10,756 nucleotides of DNA. Origin: Legionellaceae bacterium (GTDB lineage Bacteria > Pseudomonadota > Gammaproteobacteria > Legionellales > Legionellaceae). This document shows positions 1 to 7,387 of the stretch, one piece after another. The notes beneath the pieces were generated by a model, which saw nothing but the letters and a program-made list of their open reading frames with translations, searched no databases and was not told the DNA's origin. Position 1 is the first letter of the stretch. Each line of letters starts with the position of its first letter. The DNA lies in NCBI GenBank assembly GCA_947473535.1, contig CANJFK010000008.1, positions 1 to 10,756 on the forward strand, given 5' to 3'. Position numbers and translations under genes: made by a program.

Positions 1-97
1 CATTATCGACACTAACAACCGATTGCAAGTTGCTTGAATTTAACTCATTAATGCCATTTACTTTTGATAACATTTTAACGATTTCCCTACCGCCCTC

Positions 98-1402
98 ATG
101 GAAGTAGTTTTACCTTATTTTTGTCTCACTGTCGCTGGCACAGAGGGGACTAAACCATTGCCAGCCGAGATTACTACGTCCGAACATTGGAAAAATCCTT
201 ATGTTGTACGTTCGGTTGATTGGAACAATGATATTGAGGTGAGCGACACAGCAATAAAGACTTTAGTGAGTCAACTAAAAGTACTTCTAAAATCCGTTAG
301 GCTAGAAAAAATCGCAACAACCGCGTTTGAAGACAAAAAAGAGGCAAGGCGTCATTCAGTAGCAATATTAAGCGACGTGGATGCCAACCTAGCCGCTAAA
401 TTGGACGCCATTGAACAGAATCCCTACGAAGCATATGCAGTGAAATTTAGAAAGTTAAATCTATCGGCGCAAGAAAAACAGGCGTTGGTAGATAGTGATA
501 AACGGTATCTTGCTTTGGTAAATATAACGGCTCGGGACAAGATAATCAGTGATAAACGGTATCTTGCTTTGGTAAATATAACGGCTCGGGACAAGATAAT
601 CGAAATATTGGTCAATCCCGCAACGAATCTTCGTGATATGCAGCAAACAGTAAATAAATATAAAGAAGATATATTATTGCCTCAATTCACACCTAAGAAC
701 TTATTAGAAGATGACCAGCGATTACTTAGAAGAAAGGACAGACTGGTATTAAGATCCATCAACAATTACATGAAAGGTCGGCACAAAGATGAAGAGCTCA
801 AGCGTGCAACGATGCTCAGTACTACCTTTTCCCCTGCACAAGCGAAATTTAGTGAAAAAATACAACAACTAGGCCTTGAGATAGAAAAAAACGAAGCAAC
901 ACTAAAACAACAAAAAAAAGAGGCTGGCATTCTTAATGCAGATGGGGACGCTATAATTCCCGCACCACCTACTCCGCCTGAAATAGTAACAGCCACCGAC
1001 GCGTTAAGCGAATTAAAAATTAAACATGCCGTTGCTCTGGCGGTAAATGAGCAGTTAAGTACGTTTTATAAGCAGTATATAAGCGACCATACATTATCTA
1101 TCACGGACTTTAAAACGAACTGCAATGATCTCTTGGGTGACGAAGGCAAGGTTACCATTAAAATAGAGAATGCGGATAACGTGCTCGAAGATACAGAGGT
1201 CAAGGTCAAAGAAATACTCTGCCAACAGCGTGATGAATGGAGCTTTAAGGGCGTCATGGAGTATCTCTTAAAAAGCATCGGCTGGGAGTCAGGTGCTCGC
1301 TTTTTTCAACCTGATTCAGCGGGCAAGCTCGATAAAATTGAAGCGTCAGTCAATCGATTGCCAGCAGGACCTGGGCTGCGCGGCGGGGATGATGGCGAGT
1401 AG
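98..1402 (+). CDS. Hypothetical soluble 434-aa protein with an internal 18-residue tandem duplication
   Basis: I do not recognise this protein. It has no signal peptide or membrane segment and is highly charged, with mostly helical stretches. Residues about 250-276 (FSEKIQQLGLEIEKNEATLK) read as a short amphipathic or coiled-coil helix, followed by a Pro-rich linker at 287-295 (IPAPPTPPE) and a second helical part at about 300-330. Residues 133-150 and 151-168 are identical (SDKRYLALV...). The tail is Gly/Asp-rich (GLRGGDDGE). ATG 98 is the only in-frame ATG after stops at 65-70; no convincing Shine-Dalgarno precedes it. A hairpin follows the stop, so it is probably transcribed apart from the membrane-protein gene downstream. 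A cytosolic structural protein or a secreted effector would both fit; neither is shown. The reading frame itself is convincing from its length and protein-like composition. Confidence 0.72.
   Translation: MEVVLPYFCLTVAGTEGTKPLPAEITTSEHWKNPYVVRSVDWNNDIEVSDTAIKTLVSQLKVLLKSVRLEKIATTAFEDKKEARRHSVAILSDVDANLAAKLDAIEQNPYEAYAVKFRKLNLSAQEKQALVDSDKRYLALVNITARDKIISDKRYLALVNITARDKIIEILVNPATNLRDMQQTVNKYKEDILLPQFTPKNLLEDDQRLLRRKDRLVLRSINNYMKGRHKDEELKRATMLSTTFSPAQAKFSEKIQQLGLEIEKNEATLKQQKKEAGILNADGDAIIPAPPTPPEIVTATDALSELKIKHAVALAVNEQLSTFYKQYISDHTLSITDFKTNCNDLLGDEGKVTIKIENADNVLEDTEVKVKEILCQQRDEWSFKGVMEYLLKSIGWESGARFFQPDSAGKLDKIEASVNRLPAGPGLRGGDDGE
494..601 (+). repeat. Exact 54-bp tandem duplication, two copies, in frame
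   Basis: Positions 494-547 and 548-601 are identical over 54 bp, both starting AGTGATAAACGG and ending GACAAGATAATC. The flanking bases differ, so the unit is exactly 54 bp (18 codons) and keeps the frame of the surrounding gene. Complete nucleotide identity, including third codon positions, implies a very recent duplication or an assembly artefact. Confidence 0.97.
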
Positions 1403-1435
1403 TAATATGGATCTGGTAGGACAATAGCACCACCT

Positions 1436-1471
1436 TAAGGGTACCCCCCTTTTTCAAAGGGGGGATCCTTA
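1436..1471 (+). terminator. Strong GC-capped hairpin, probable terminator or dispersed palindrome
   Basis: CCCCCCTTT (1444-1452) pairs perfectly with AAAGGGGGG (1456-1464) around a 3-nt TTC loop. An outer stem TAAGG (1436-1440) / CCTTA (1467-1471) is separated from it by a small internal loop. It starts 34 nt after the stop of the 434-aa gene and lies ahead of the promoter of the next gene. No long T-run follows the stem, so it is not a textbook intrinsic terminator. It may be a copy of a dispersed palindromic element that also blocks read-through. Confidence 0.6.
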
Positions 1472-1530
1472 TGGCACCAACTTACACCAGTCTTCTTTCC
1501 ACCAACAAGTTGTTGATAATCATTTTCATT

Positions 1531-1539
1531 TGATATAAA
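1531..1539 (+). promoter_or_regulatory. Extended -10 promoter for the 785-aa membrane protein
   Basis: TGATATAAA is a TGn extended -10 with a TATAAA hexamer (5/6 match to TATAAT). A TTGATA at 1513-1518 is only 15 nt away, shorter than ideal. Transcription would begin near 1546, leaving about 10 nt before ATG 1556 or about 28 nt before ATG 1574. This is one reason to consider the later start. A short inverted repeat CAACAA-G-TTGTTG (1503-1515) sits over the -35 side and could be an operator. Confidence 0.5.
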
Positions 1540-1555
1540 GTATCACTTCCTAGAC

Positions 1556-3913
1556 ATGCCGGCTAGAAAAGCAATGAAACTAAAAAAAATACCCTACTAC
1601 CTTCTGCTGCTATTACTCGCCGCCGGCGCCAGTTTGATCCTCGGATTACTCAGTTTTAGTGGCATGTTTGCTTTATGGCCTATTCTCCCGCTCGCTTTCG
1701 CGGCCTTTGGATTGTCCGTGGTGTATGAGGGTGAAATTTATTTACAAAACATTAAAGGCGCACTGAGTAAATTATTCAAACCCAATTACCTTAAACGCGA
1801 ACTGGCGAAGGACTATTTATTAACCCATTTCCCCGAAGATACCAGCGATGAAAACTGCCCTCAGTTTTTCAAAGATTATGAGCGACAGCTGCATTTACTA
1901 CACCAATTCGAACATAAAAGTCTTCATAATAAACAAGGTCGACTGGATAAAAAAAGTAGCGCACGGAAAAAACGAGTCGAAAAAACACTGCGAGACATGG
2001 AAAAATGGTTTGCCAAGACATTATTTGCCACCCATCAAAACAACATAACGCCCTATGAAAAACAATTACGTGATTGGCTGGCAGAGAATGAGCAAGAAGA
2101 GTGGCAAGTAAAACACGACAGTCGACAAGGTGCTTTCCGCATCGCTCAAATTGGCAGCGCCATCGCCGCCCTCTGTATGGGGTTTGGTACAACGTTTCTC
2201 TTGGTCGAGGCGTTTACCATCATCCCGTTTCTTGCAATTGTGCCCCTTGCGTTACTACCTGCGCTTATTATACCCATGGCGGCTATTGCCGGCACGGCGT
2301 ATGGTTTGCTAACCTACAATGCCATCACCGACATGATCAGTGATGATACGATTCGTCGTTGGTATCAGGAACTTAGTGAGAGCCTAAATCAAGGCGTAAC
2401 AGTACAAAATGTCTCGCTTACTGTTGCCGCTATCGCGCTGTTTGCCCTTACCGTGGCCCTCACGATTTGTACGGCGGGGACATGGTGGACTGTAATCAAG
2501 CAAACACGTCCAGTCTTCACTTGGATGAGTAAAATCCCTGTACTCATCGCACAAGGGTTTACGGCACTGGGTATTGCGATGTCGACGTTTGTCTTTAATT
2601 TAGGTAACACCCTAGAAACGCTAGACTTAATTAAGAACGCCGGGGAGTTTTATGGGTATAACCTTGCGTTAATGTCCGCAAGCACAAGCATGAAAGGAGG
2701 GACTCTTTTCTTAAGCGAACGTGATGGAAAAATTGCCTATTCCGTGATGACGCCAGATGGCGTCATAGAGCAGGATCAACTGACAGACATTGATGCGCCC
2801 ATCCCCTTTAACTTAATCGAATTAAATCGATTGAGAAAGACCATTTTCAAATGTACCTCAGAGCGAGGCCATACTCGATTTTCTTCTGGCATTATTCAAT
2901 CCATTCAAGAAAGCATGCGGTCGTTGCGAGCGAGAGAAACCATATGGCAAATTGTTAATCCGTTTCGTTTATTGCTCAAATTAACCATTACGCCATTGCG
3001 TATCATCCTTTTTTTGGGCCATTTAATCAGCATAGGCGTCACATCAGACCGCGTTCCTGGTATTCCAGAAATCCTATCGGCACTCCTTGGGATTATTAGC
3101 GAAGGCTTCGAAGACGCACATTATTTTGTAGATCATGACGATGCTCATGAACACGGGCATGATACGAAGTCGTTAATGCAAGAACGCCTGAGTGACGCAC
3201 ATGGTCACAGTCACGACCTTGATATCCCCACACGCATCTTAAAAGGTCTTTTTTACCCCTTGTATTGTGCAGCCGCGCTTTGGGATTCACTAGCCAGCAA
3301 ACAAAAAACAAGAGGAAAAGCAAAAGGAAATCCGTCACTCAGCTACGAACGTGCGTTGGAAAAGCAAATGGGGTTGGAGCCTGAAAGAAAATTCAAACTA
3401 CCCAAAGACGCGTTATCACCTTCAGTGGATTGGCAAAACCAACACATTATTCACCTCATCGAACGCCAAAAAGAAAAACTGGCTGGTTCGGGCATTGCAG
3501 AAGAAAAGTGTAATGAATTAACTGGACTGCAAGACGACATGCTGGTTTTGAGAGACAAAATAGCCATAAAAGAACGTATAAACATCGAAAAACACAAAGT
3601 CATCCATAATACTCACCGGATCACGCCTGGCTTCCTAGACTACGGACAAAAAACAAATACGCGTTTATTTTTAGGCCAATTAATTGAACGAACCAAGAGC
3701 CCTACATCGGTAGTCGATGTGTTTGCACCCGACGATGATTTAGATCTACCGCCAGAAGACAAGAGCCCAGCCAAAGCGAAAGATTGTCCTAAACCAAATT
3801 GCGCTGATTGCACTCCCTTTTCTTTTGCGGCGTCACTTGCAAAAATCAATAGGAAAAAAAGAGATAAGCCAGCCGACACAATGACGGTTGATCAGCCGAT
3901 TGCTACCTATTAA
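1556..3913 (+). CDS. Polytopic membrane protein of unknown function with a His-rich segment
   Basis: I do not recognise this protein. Hydrophobic segments read at about 13-33, 37-56, 196-217, 220-254 (long, perhaps two helices), 284-306, 328-348, and more weakly 472-495 and 560-578. Between the second and third lies a basic, charged soluble part (about 60-190). Residues 522-553 hold eight histidines (H522, 527, 531, 533, 535, 549, 551, 553) in HEHGHD and HGHSHD patterns, like the metal-binding loops of ZIP or CDF zinc transporters, but the rest shows no such transporter architecture. The hydrophilic C-terminal part (about 580-785) includes a helical stretch (about 630-680) and Cys744, 749 and 752. 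ATG 1556 gives the longest form; ATG 1574 (residue 7) is a fair alternative that suits the promoter better. It is convergent with rep. A membrane role with metal binding is an inference. Confidence 0.8.
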   Translation: MPARKAMKLKKIPYYLLLLLLAAGASLILGLLSFSGMFALWPILPLAFAAFGLSVVYEGEIYLQNIKGALSKLFKPNYLKRELAKDYLLTHFPEDTSDENCPQFFKDYERQLHLLHQFEHKSLHNKQGRLDKKSSARKKRVEKTLRDMEKWFAKTLFATHQNNITPYEKQLRDWLAENEQEEWQVKHDSRQGAFRIAQIGSAIAALCMGFGTTFLLVEAFTIIPFLAIVPLALLPALIIPMAAIAGTAYGLLTYNAITDMISDDTIRRWYQELSESLNQGVTVQNVSLTVAAIALFALTVALTICTAGTWWTVIKQTRPVFTWMSKIPVLIAQGFTALGIAMSTFVFNLGNTLETLDLIKNAGEFYGYNLALMSASTSMKGGTLFLSERDGKIAYSVMTPDGVIEQDQLTDIDAPIPFNLIELNRLRKTIFKCTSERGHTRFSSGIIQSIQESMRSLRARETIWQIVNPFRLLLKLTITPLRIILFLGHLISIGVTSDRVPGIPEILSALLGIISEGFEDAHYFVDHDDAHEHGHDTKSLMQERLSDAHGHSHDLDIPTRILKGLFYPLYCAAALWDSLASKQKTRGKAKGNPSLSYERALEKQMGLEPERKFKLPKDALSPSVDWQNQHIIHLIERQKEKLAGSGIAEEKCNELTGLQDDMLVLRDKIAIKERINIEKHKVIHNTHRITPGFLDYGQKTNTRLFLGQLIERTKSPTSVVDVFAPDDDLDLPPEDKSPAKAKDCPKPNCADCTPFSFAASLAKINRKKRDKPADTMTVDQPIATY

Positions 3914-3980
3914 AGGGCGGCGTTATTTATGAATCAGCCCCGAATGGCATTTACTTAAGAATTTCTGAATAATAACACCC

Positions 3981-4064
3981 CGTAGCCTGGATGGAACGCA
4001 GTGTAATCCGGGAGGTTCGACGCATTGAATCCTGGGTTACGGCTTTGCCTGCACCCAGGCTACG
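3981..4064. repeat. REP-like palindrome, partly decayed copy
   Basis: CGTAGCCTGG (3981-3990) pairs with CCAGGCTACG (4055-4064). The left arm 3982-4013 matches the left arm of the element at 8369-8400 at 29 of 32 positions; all three differences are transitions. The right arm keeps TTACG and CCAGGCTAC but has diverged in between. It lies between the convergent ends of the membrane-protein gene and rep, where it may also act as a two-way transcription stop. The rest of the 178-bp gap shows nothing else I can name. Confidence 0.85.
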
Positions 4065-4091
4065 ACAATGTATTTTCCTTGGCCCCTAACG

Positions 4092-6089
4092 TCACTCCAA
4101 CAAATTCTTCAATCCCTCTAAATGAGACCGCGCTAACGCTTTTGATTTCGCTTCATCGCGCACGCCGTCTTTGCCATACCACTCCAAATGATCTTGTGGC
4201 AATTCCTCCAAAAAACGGCTCGGCAGGCAATCTTTCATTTCACCTGCGCGACGACGTTGTCTTGCCATGGTTAAACAGAGATTTTTTTGCGCGCGTGTAA
4301 TCCCAACGTAAGCCAGGCGCCGCTCTTCTTCAATTTGATCGTCATCAATACTCACCCGATGCGGCAATAATTCTTCTTCCATTCCAACCAAATAAACAAA
4401 AGGAAACTCCAACCCTTTGGATGCATGCAACGTCATTAATTGCAGGGTATCAACATCGGGATCGTCTGCTTGCTCAAGGATATCGATTAAAATTAATTTA
4501 TTAATGACGTCAGCCAAGATACTACCAGGGCTTTTGGCTAATAATCGTCCCACCCACTCCAACAATTCCCACACATTATCCATGCGTTTTTGGGCCTTCA
4601 ATGGTGTGTCGCATTGTTCATAAATATAGGCTTCATAGCCACTATCATCCACCATGTCCCTCAACACGGCTACCACCGGCTCGTGTTGACAGCGCTGTTG
4701 AATCGTCTGTAGCCACTGTTTGAATGACTGCAATGCAGCGCGCGGCTTATCGCTAAGTCGGCCATCTAACGCTAAGTGATCACAACAAGCATAGAGGCTT
4801 TGTCCACGCGTTTGCGCGTACTGCCCCAACGCTTCCAGTGTGCTGTCGCCAATACCACGTTTTGGCGTATTGATCACGCGTAAAAAAGCCGCATCATCTG
4901 TTTCATTGCAAAGCAATTTTAGATACGCAAAGACATCCTTCACTTCTGTACGAGCAAACCAAGATTGGCCACCGCTAATATGGTAAGGAAGACTGTGATG
5001 ACGCAGCACTTTTTCAAACACGCGTGACTGGTGGTTGCCTCGATATAAAATGGCATAATCACCGTACGTTGTGCGATGACGCAATTTGTGACTAATGAGA
5101 TCTGCAACCACTTGATCGGCCTCATCTTGCTCATCCTTGCAGCATAAAACGCGCAATAAATCACCATGCCCCAGTTCGCTCCACAATTGCTTGGTAAATA
5201 AATGGGGATTATTCGCAATCAATTGATTGGCTGCATGCAAAATGCGTCCGGTAGAGCGATAATTTTGCTCTAACTTAATAATATTTAGTTGAGGGTAATC
5301 ATGTTTTAATTGAACCAGATTTTCAGGCCGCGCGCCGCGCCAAGCGTAAATGGATTGGTCATCATCACCCACCACGGTAAAATGAGCCCGAACACCCACC
5401 AATAATTTAACTAATGCATACTGACAGGTATTGGAATCCTGGTATTCATCAATTAATAAATGGCGGATTTTATTTTGCCAATGCTCGAGAATGTCGGCTT
5501 GTTGTTTCAACAAATAGACAGGCAAACGAATTAAATCATCAAAATCAACCGCATTATACGCTTGCAATGATTGCTGATAACGGAAGTAAAGGCTTGCCAT
5601 TTCGGCAAATAATGGCGTATCAGCGGGTAAACCGAGCACATCATCCGGCGCCAACATGTCATTTTTCCACTTTGAGATTTGCTGCTGAACTCGCATTAAC
5701 TCATCGCGGTCATTTGCACGGGCAGGCGGTAAAAATCCACGTAGCATTTGCAGGCAGTCTTCACTATCAAAAATAGAAAAGCCCCGCTTTAAGCCACAAA
5801 AAGCCGCGTCACGTTTAATAATGCTTAATCCCAAGGTGTGGAACGTTGCCACCTTTAAACCACGACGCACGTCAGGTTTAAGAACCGCAGCAATGCGGCT
5901 ACGCATTTCATTTGCCGCTTTATTGGTAAAGGTAACCGCTGAAATGCTATGTGCAGCATAACCACAGGTTTCAATCAAATAAGCAATTTTTTGAGTGATC
6001 ACGCGGGTTTTACCGCTTCCTGCACCTGCAAGAACCAACAATGGCCCATCGATGTATTTAACTGCTGCCATTTGTTGTGGGTTTAGCAT
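4092..6089 (-). CDS. rep: ATP-dependent DNA helicase Rep (superfamily 1, UvrD/Rep family)
   Basis: Rep is a 3'-5' single-strand translocase and helicase that removes proteins ahead of replication forks and helps restart them. SF1A motifs are present in order (numbering from ATG 6089): Walker A GAGSGKT 22-28, motif II DEYQDS 214-219, motif III GDDDQSIYAWRGA 241-253, motif IV QNYRST 275-280, motif V TLHASKGLEF 553-562 and motif VI YVGITRAQKN 594-603. The PSRFLEELPQDHLEW tail is typical of Rep rather than UvrD or PcrA. Length from this start is 665 aa, close to the roughly 670 aa of E. coli Rep. The frame extends upstream to a TTG at 6143, but MLNPQQ at 6089 aligns with the E. coli start MRLNPGQQ, and the TTG lies inside a hairpin. 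A weak GAG precedes the ATG. It is divergent from hslO and convergent with the 785-aa membrane gene; no defects are seen. Confidence 0.97.
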   Translation of the reverse strand: MLNPQQMAAVKYIDGPLLVLAGAGSGKTRVITQKIAYLIETCGYAAHSISAVTFTNKAANEMRSRIAAVLKPDVRRGLKVATFHTLGLSIIKRDAAFCGLKRGFSIFDSEDCLQMLRGFLPPARANDRDELMRVQQQISKWKNDMLAPDDVLGLPADTPLFAEMASLYFRYQQSLQAYNAVDFDDLIRLPVYLLKQQADILEHWQNKIRHLLIDEYQDSNTCQYALVKLLVGVRAHFTVVGDDDQSIYAWRGARPENLVQLKHDYPQLNIIKLEQNYRSTGRILHAANQLIANNPHLFTKQLWSELGHGDLLRVLCCKDEQDEADQVVADLISHKLRHRTTYGDYAILYRGNHQSRVFEKVLRHHSLPYHISGGQSWFARTEVKDVFAYLKLLCNETDDAAFLRVINTPKRGIGDSTLEALGQYAQTRGQSLYACCDHLALDGRLSDKPRAALQSFKQWLQTIQQRCQHEPVVAVLRDMVDDSGYEAYIYEQCDTPLKAQKRMDNVWELLEWVGRLLAKSPGSILADVINKLILIDILEQADDPDVDTLQLMTLHASKGLEFPFVYLVGMEEELLPHRVSIDDDQIEEERRLAYVGITRAQKNLCLTMARQRRRAGEMKDCLPSRFLEELPQDHLEWYGKDGVRDEAKSKALARSHLEGLKNLLE

Positions 6090-6137
6090 AGACAACTCAA
6101 AATTGAGGGTACTGGAGTCTACGTCATTTAGAAAAAT

Positions 6138-6155
6138 TCGCAATAAAAATTGCGA
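6138..6155 (-). promoter_or_regulatory. Leader hairpin of rep, possible attenuator or 5' stabiliser
   Basis: TCGCAAT (6138-6144) pairs perfectly with ATTGCGA (6149-6155) around a 4-nt AAAA loop. Read on the minus strand, the hairpin is followed by ATTTTTC. If rep transcription starts near 6157, the structure lies at the very 5' end of the mRNA, 49 nt or more before ATG 6089. The stem plus T-rich tail resembles a weak intrinsic terminator or attenuator; it could equally protect the 5' end or be a protein-binding palindrome. Confidence 0.45.
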
Positions 6156-6163
6156 CTCACCCT

Positions 6164-6192
6164 AGTGTACATTGATTTATCAGTTCAGTTAA
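6164..6192 (-). promoter_or_regulatory. Probable sigma-70 promoter for rep
   Basis: On the minus strand, TTAACT (6192-6187) and TACACT (6169-6164) are separated by exactly 17 nt. Each box matches 4 of 6 consensus positions. Predicted start near 6157, giving a leader of about 68 nt to the preferred ATG of rep. Spacing is ideal but the boxes are modest, so this is only a candidate. Confidence 0.4.
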
Positions 6193-6297
6193 CGCACCTT
6201 GTGAAAAAAATTAACACATAAAGATCGGGATAAAACGAGTAAACCCGGCCTTAAATACAATATTAAAGACTACATCCACAATAAAATTACGAAAACG

Positions 6298-6393
6298 ATG
6301 TTTAAGGTCTATTCTCCTCGCTATTTTTCATCAAAGGATGCTCCGTTGACGGTAGACGAACAAAAAAATAACAATGTTATGAACCATCTGTAA
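6298..6393 (+). CDS. Doubtful 31-aa open reading frame upstream of hslO
   Basis: ATG 6298 to TAA 6391 encodes MFKVYSPRYFSSKDAP and continues to a total of 31 residues. The same frame is open back to a TGA at 6202, but no other ATG, GTG or TTG start is present in that stretch. No Shine-Dalgarno precedes the ATG. The frame ends three bases before the extended -10 of hslO. It could be a small protein, the remnant of a lost gene, or chance openness in AT-rich DNA. I recognise no family. Confidence 0.2.
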   Translation: MFKVYSPRYFSSKDAPLTVDEQKNNNVMNHL

Positions 6394-6395
6394 AA

Positions 6396-6404
6396 TGATA
6401 TACT
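6396..6404 (+). promoter_or_regulatory. Extended -10 promoter for hslO
   Basis: TGATATACT combines the TGn extension with TATACT (5/6 match to TATAAT). No good -35 lies at 16-18 nt (best is TTATGA at 6377). Transcription would start near 6411, about 33 nt before ATG 6444. A second possible pair, TTGACG 6346-6351 with TAACAA 6369-6374 and a 17-nt spacer, has a good -35 but a poor -10. Confidence 0.55.
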
Positions 6405-6443
6405 TTTCGCATATGAGTTTTTTTACCATGAGTAACCATAACC

Positions 6444-7289
6444 ATGAAAGAAATGGATACATTGCAACGGTTCATGTTTGAGCATGCGAGCATTCGCGGC
6501 GAAATTGCTTACCTAGATGACACCTATAAAACCATCATGCATCAGCGCCCTTACCCACCGATGGTCAAACAGTTGCTGGGTGAAGCAATCATCTCTTGCT
6601 TGCTTCTTGCGGGCAGTATTAAATTTGAAGGCGAAATCAGCTTACAATTTCATGGCGATAAACGCCTGCCGTTATTACTCGTCCAATGTGACCACCAATT
6701 GCGGATCCGAGCATTTGCTAAATATCAGCAAGATGGTGACGCCATTGATTTTAACAGCGCTTTTTTACAAGGCAAAATGGCATTAACCATTAACCAATAT
6801 AATCAAACCCAAGCGTATCAAAGCGTCGTGCCTATCCACTCTATCGCGATGAGTGAAAACATGATGCATTATTTTGCACAATCAGAACAAGTAGCTAGTC
6901 GCGTGTGGCTCGCTGTCAATGAACAGAGTGCTGCAGGCATTTTACTGCAACTCATGCCGGGTCAAACGACGTTACAGCGTGAGCAATTCTGGGAGTATGC
7001 CGTACACCTTGGCGAAACCATCAGTGAGCATGAATTATTGACCTTGGATAATCAAACCATTCTGCATCGTTTATACCATGAAACCGAATTACGCCTTTAT
7101 GGACCGCGCCCTGTGCATTTTCACTGTCGCTGTAATATCGATAAGATGAAACAAGTGCTTACTGTTTTAGGTGAGGCAGACGTACTACAACTACTAAAAG
7201 AAAAAGGCCAGGTTGAGGTTAACTGTGAATTTTGCAATCAAAATTACTCGTTTGATGCAATTGACATTGCCTTATTATTTCGAAAATAA
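6444..7289 (+). CDS. hslO: Redox-regulated molecular chaperone Hsp33
   Basis: Hsp33 is a cytoplasmic holdase that is inactive while zinc is bound to four reduced cysteines. It becomes active when oxidation (hypochlorite or peroxide with heat) forms disulfides. The four ligands are all present: C228-x-C230 and C261-x-x-C264 (CRC and CEFC), in the C-terminal switch domain as in E. coli. The N-terminal substrate-binding domain shows family blocks: LQRFMFEHASIRGEI near the start, then LLAGSIKFEGEISLQFHGD, SEQVASRVWLAV and GILLQLMPGQ, with LLTLDNQTILHRLYHE leading into the zinc domain. The 281-aa length is slightly below the roughly 290 aa of E. coli because the tail is short. ATG 6444 gives the expected N-terminus. 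ATG 6428 upstream is out of frame and opens a 17-aa overlapping frame. Extra cysteines at C52 and C82 are not part of the zinc site. Confidence 0.97.
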   Translation: MKEMDTLQRFMFEHASIRGEIAYLDDTYKTIMHQRPYPPMVKQLLGEAIISCLLLAGSIKFEGEISLQFHGDKRLPLLLVQCDHQLRIRAFAKYQQDGDAIDFNSAFLQGKMALTINQYNQTQAYQSVVPIHSIAMSENMMHYFAQSEQVASRVWLAVNEQSAAGILLQLMPGQTTLQREQFWEYAVHLGETISEHELLTLDNQTILHRLYHETELRLYGPRPVHFHCRCNIDKMKQVLTVLGEADVLQLLKEKGQVEVNCEFCNQNYSFDAIDIALLFRK

Positions 7290-7387
7290 CAACCGCAGAA
7301 ACTCAAACCGTCTATGAACCTTGCGCAATGCTGCAACTTCCTCTAATGTAGATGGATTATTGCAATATTCATGAGTGGCGTATAGTT

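Larger units (their letters stand above)
6090..6443. other. Divergent rep-hslO control region (354 bp)
   Basis: This AT-rich spacer holds a minus-strand promoter and leader hairpin on the rep side, an extended -10 promoter on the hslO side, and a 31-codon open frame of doubtful reality between them. I see no tRNA, riboswitch or attachment site. TTAAC occurs at 6189-6193 and again near 6211, but not at the spacing of a known regulator box. Confidence 0.6.

Noticed and set aside
1..97. Possible start (CAT at 1-3) of a divergent minus-strand gene, and promoter boxes for the 434-aa gene
   Set aside because: Only one codon would be inside the window and no Shine-Dalgarno supports it. Promoter hexamers here are weak (TTGAAT 34-39 with TTTACT 57-62) and not convincing.
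3116..3221. His-rich segment as proof of a ZIP or CDF metal transporter
   Set aside because: The pattern alone is not diagnostic; the order of helices and the missing family motifs do not fit either transporter class.
3914..4091. CRISPR array or att site suggested by the repeated palindrome arms
   Set aside because: There are only two distant copies, no regular spacers, no tRNA and no integrase in the window.
6189..6215. Two TTAAC motifs as a possible PmrA-type direct repeat
   Set aside because: The spacing (17 nt between the units) does not match the short spacing of PmrA boxes in Legionella and Coxiella.
6428..6481. 17-aa frame from ATG 6428 overlapping the hslO start (MSNHNHERNG...)
   Set aside because: No ribosome binding site and no repeated or regulatory amino-acid pattern; too short to separate from chance.
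7314..7346. 10-aa frame MNLAQCCNFL before the lipoprotein gene as a leader peptide
   Set aside because: No terminator/antiterminator structure follows and nothing links it to an attenuation mechanism.
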